A stretch of 64,000 nucleotides of DNA. Origin: Centipeda infelix ATCC 43532. Its GTDB lineage: Bacteria; Bacillota; Negativicutes; Selenomonadales; Selenomonadaceae. Position 1 is the stretch's first letter, and each line of letters opens with the position of its first letter. The notes beneath the pieces are model-generated. The model had not been told where the DNA came from and did not search any database. It saw only the letters and a program-made list of their open reading frames with translations. Shown here one piece after another: positions 63,148 to 64,000 of the stretch. The position numbers and the translations under genes were made by a program. The stretch is from contig NZ_JH376797.1 of assembly GCF_000234095.1 (NCBI RefSeq), forward strand, positions 260,493 to 324,492. Direction: 5' to 3'.

Positions 63148-63384
63148 GTGAAATTGGTGAGTTTTTCTTACGATAAGCTGCGGGGGAAAATCAGGGAGGT
63201 ATTTGGCACTCAAGACCGATTTGCTGAGGCACTTGGTATGTCAAAGTCTACGCTGAGCCAGAAGCTCAATAACAGCTCGGAGTTCACGCAACAGGAAATG
63301 ATGGACTCGATGAGGCTGTTGAAACAAAGCCTTACGCAACTCGATGAATATTTTTTTACCCCAGAGGTTCGGAAAACCGAATAA
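63148..63384 (+). CDS. Cro-like / DUF739-type regulator
   Basis: 78 residues. YDKLRGKIREVFGTQDRFAE and MSKSTLSQKLNNSSEFTQQE form a helix-turn-helix of the phage DUF739/Cro type. First gene of the rightward unit. GTG 63148 (GGAGG 4 bases upstream) and GTG 63157 (GAGGTGA 5 bases upstream) are both possible starts, differing by 3 residues. A perfect operator-like palindrome overlaps its last codons. Confidence 0.82.
   Translation: MKLVSFSYDKLRGKIREVFGTQDRFAEALGMSKSTLSQKLNNSSEFTQQEMMDSMRLLKQSLTQLDEYFFTPEVRKTE
63368..63381. promoter_or_regulatory. Perfect operator palindrome at the end of the Cro-like gene
   Basis: TTCGGAAAACCGAA is the symmetrical form of the sites in 63020-63134. It encodes the last residues (RKTE) of the Cro-like protein and precedes the 63411 gene by 30 bases. 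Confidence 0.65.
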
Positions 63385-63410
63385 CAGTAACCGCGAGAGG
63401 AGGTGAGTGG

Positions 63411-63569
63411 ATGGAGGTCATCATCAAAGGCGAGGCAAAAGAAATCGCCGCCCTGCTACTGGAGATAGAGGGGCGGCGAACGTTGACCAAAGAGGAGGAC
63501 GTTGATGTTGTGGTTCAGTCTTTCGTGAGTGCTTTGCAGAGCACGCGGAACATGAACTCTCTGTTGTAA
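63411..63569 (+). CDS. Small element protein, 52 residues
   Basis: Starts MEVIIKGEAKEIAALLLEIE, ending MNSLL. A very strong ribosome site (GAGAGGAGGTGAG) lies upstream. The opening resembles small prophage/ICE proteins found after cro in Firmicute elements; function unknown. Its last 55 bases overlap the convergent gene 63515-63736. Confidence 0.6.
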   Translation: MEVIIKGEAKEIAALLLEIEGRRTLTKEEDVDVVVQSFVSALQSTRNMNSLL

Positions 63570-63736
63570 TCCATTGTGGCACGGATCGCGAGAGCTACGA
63601 GTTTTTCGGCATCAGTACCTTCCGGAAGTTTTGCTGTTACTTCGTCGAGCGAGACTTTTAATCTGCTTTCGAGGTCATCTTGAAGCATTTCGGACGGAAC
63701 GGATTCGAAAATGCTAACCAGTTCTTCTTTCGTCAT
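63515..63736 (-). CDS. Small acidic element protein, 73 residues
   Basis: Starts MTKEELVSIFESVPSEMLQD with AAAGGAGGTGG upstream on the minus strand; soluble, helical, no recognised family. It is opposite in orientation to its neighbours and overlaps the 3' end of the 63411 gene. Start signals and composition support it; function unknown. Confidence 0.55.
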   Translation of the reverse strand: MTKEELVSIFESVPSEMLQDDLESRLKVSLDEVTAKLPEGTDAEKLVALAIRATMDYNREFMFRVLCKALTKD

Positions 63737-63840
63737 CTAAACCACCTCCTTTCCGCGCTGATTATAGCACGGCGGGGAGGGAGCAACAACCCCGAGCGTG
63801 GAGACAGACGGAATCCGCGCAACAGAGAGGAGGTGAGGGG

Positions 63841-64000
63841 ATGACAAAAGAGGATATGGATTTGGCGGTCAAGGAGATTCACGAATATCTCCTTGATAAG
63901 GGGGCTTTGTATTGGCAAGCGAAATGGGTTTTGCGGATACTGAATCAAGAGTATGAGAAAAAAGGCTGCCAACTTCTTGACCTAATGGAGATTAAGGAGT
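63841..64000 (+). CDS. Small element protein, continues past the window
   Basis: ATG 63841 with GAGAGGAGGTGAGGGG upstream. The visible 53 codons begin MTKEDMDLAVKEIHEYLLDK and show no stop before the window end. Helical and charged; no family recognised. It is in the rightward operon of the integrated element. Confidence 0.6.
   Translation, partial: MTKEDMDLAVKEIHEYLLDKGALYWQAKWVLRILNQEYEKKGCQLLDLMEIKE

Noticed and set aside
63733-63972. A 79-codon minus-strand frame near the right edge
   Set aside because: It overlaps the well-supported rightward gene at 63841 and its strong ribosome site, and its own start context is poor.

Overview
This 64 kb window looks like chromosome of a moderately GC-rich (mid-50s percent by eye) member of the Negativicutes, most likely an oral-type Selenomonas or close relative. 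The inference rests on the Firmicute-like gene order (dprA-topA-trmFO-hslV-hslU, greA-lysS, gatCAB), strong Shine-Dalgarno sites with frequent TTG/GTG starts, class A RNase P RNA, the glutamate route to haem precursors with a CobA-HemD fusion, and an E. coli-type SAM decarboxylase. No 16S rRNA gene is present, so the genus is an inference.

Layout. 1-6937: pyrimidine operon pyrC(partial)-carA-carB-pyrK-pyrD. 7028-8283: rnpB with its own promoter, a secreted NlpC/P60 hydrolase, and a 25-codon membrane peptide gene. 8362-14988: dprA-topA-trmFO-hslV-hslU. 15030-15212: decayed IS30-like left end. 15417-20692: rarA, speD, comEA, comEC. 20826-31907: tRNA-Pro, peptidases, Dtd, YitT-family and MBL-fold proteins, cyclophilin, GIY-YIG protein, greA-lysS, tRNA-Tyr/Met, mdh, tRNA-Lys, surE. 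32114-38757: tetrapyrrole operon (precorrin-2 dehydrogenase, hemA, hemC, cobA-hemD, hemB, hemL). 38897-41430: lipid-linked flippase and lipid kinase. 41447-43929 (minus strand): DUF815 ATPase and tmcAL. 44094-51641: mnmA, an anchored unknown, a NYN-nuclease/ribbon-helix-helix protein, a DUF3783 protein, an orphan NMT1-like lipoprotein, then speA-speE-speB. 51713-57036: gatCAB, a HAD phosphatase, and an RlmD/TrmA-type methyltransferase.

57108 to the right edge is accessory DNA: an Mrr-like endonuclease with a palindrome over its promoter, then the left end of an integrated element (prophage or ICE). The element shows a tyrosine integrase, a Fic protein, an uncharacterised two-gene unit, an ImmA-like metallopeptidase, a cI/ImmR-like repressor divergent from a Cro-like gene, repeated operator sequences, and the first small genes of the rightward operon.

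The most unusual structures are two compact loci flanking the integrase that look like type I toxin-antitoxin modules and would be missed by ORF calling. At 60085-60362 a 27-residue Fst-like membrane peptide faces a convergent small RNA across a perfect bidirectional terminator. A 15-nt direct repeat would let the RNA pair with codons 2-6 of the peptide mRNA, as in the pAD1 par system. At 58320-58583 a 22-residue holin-like peptide has the same convergent layout. Other observations: an A AAA AAG slippery heptamer that would add a Lys/Thr/Ser-rich N-terminus to topoisomerase I by -1 frameshifting, and a dispersed palindromic repeat whose CACTGATAAA-type end supplies the stop codon of two unrelated genes.
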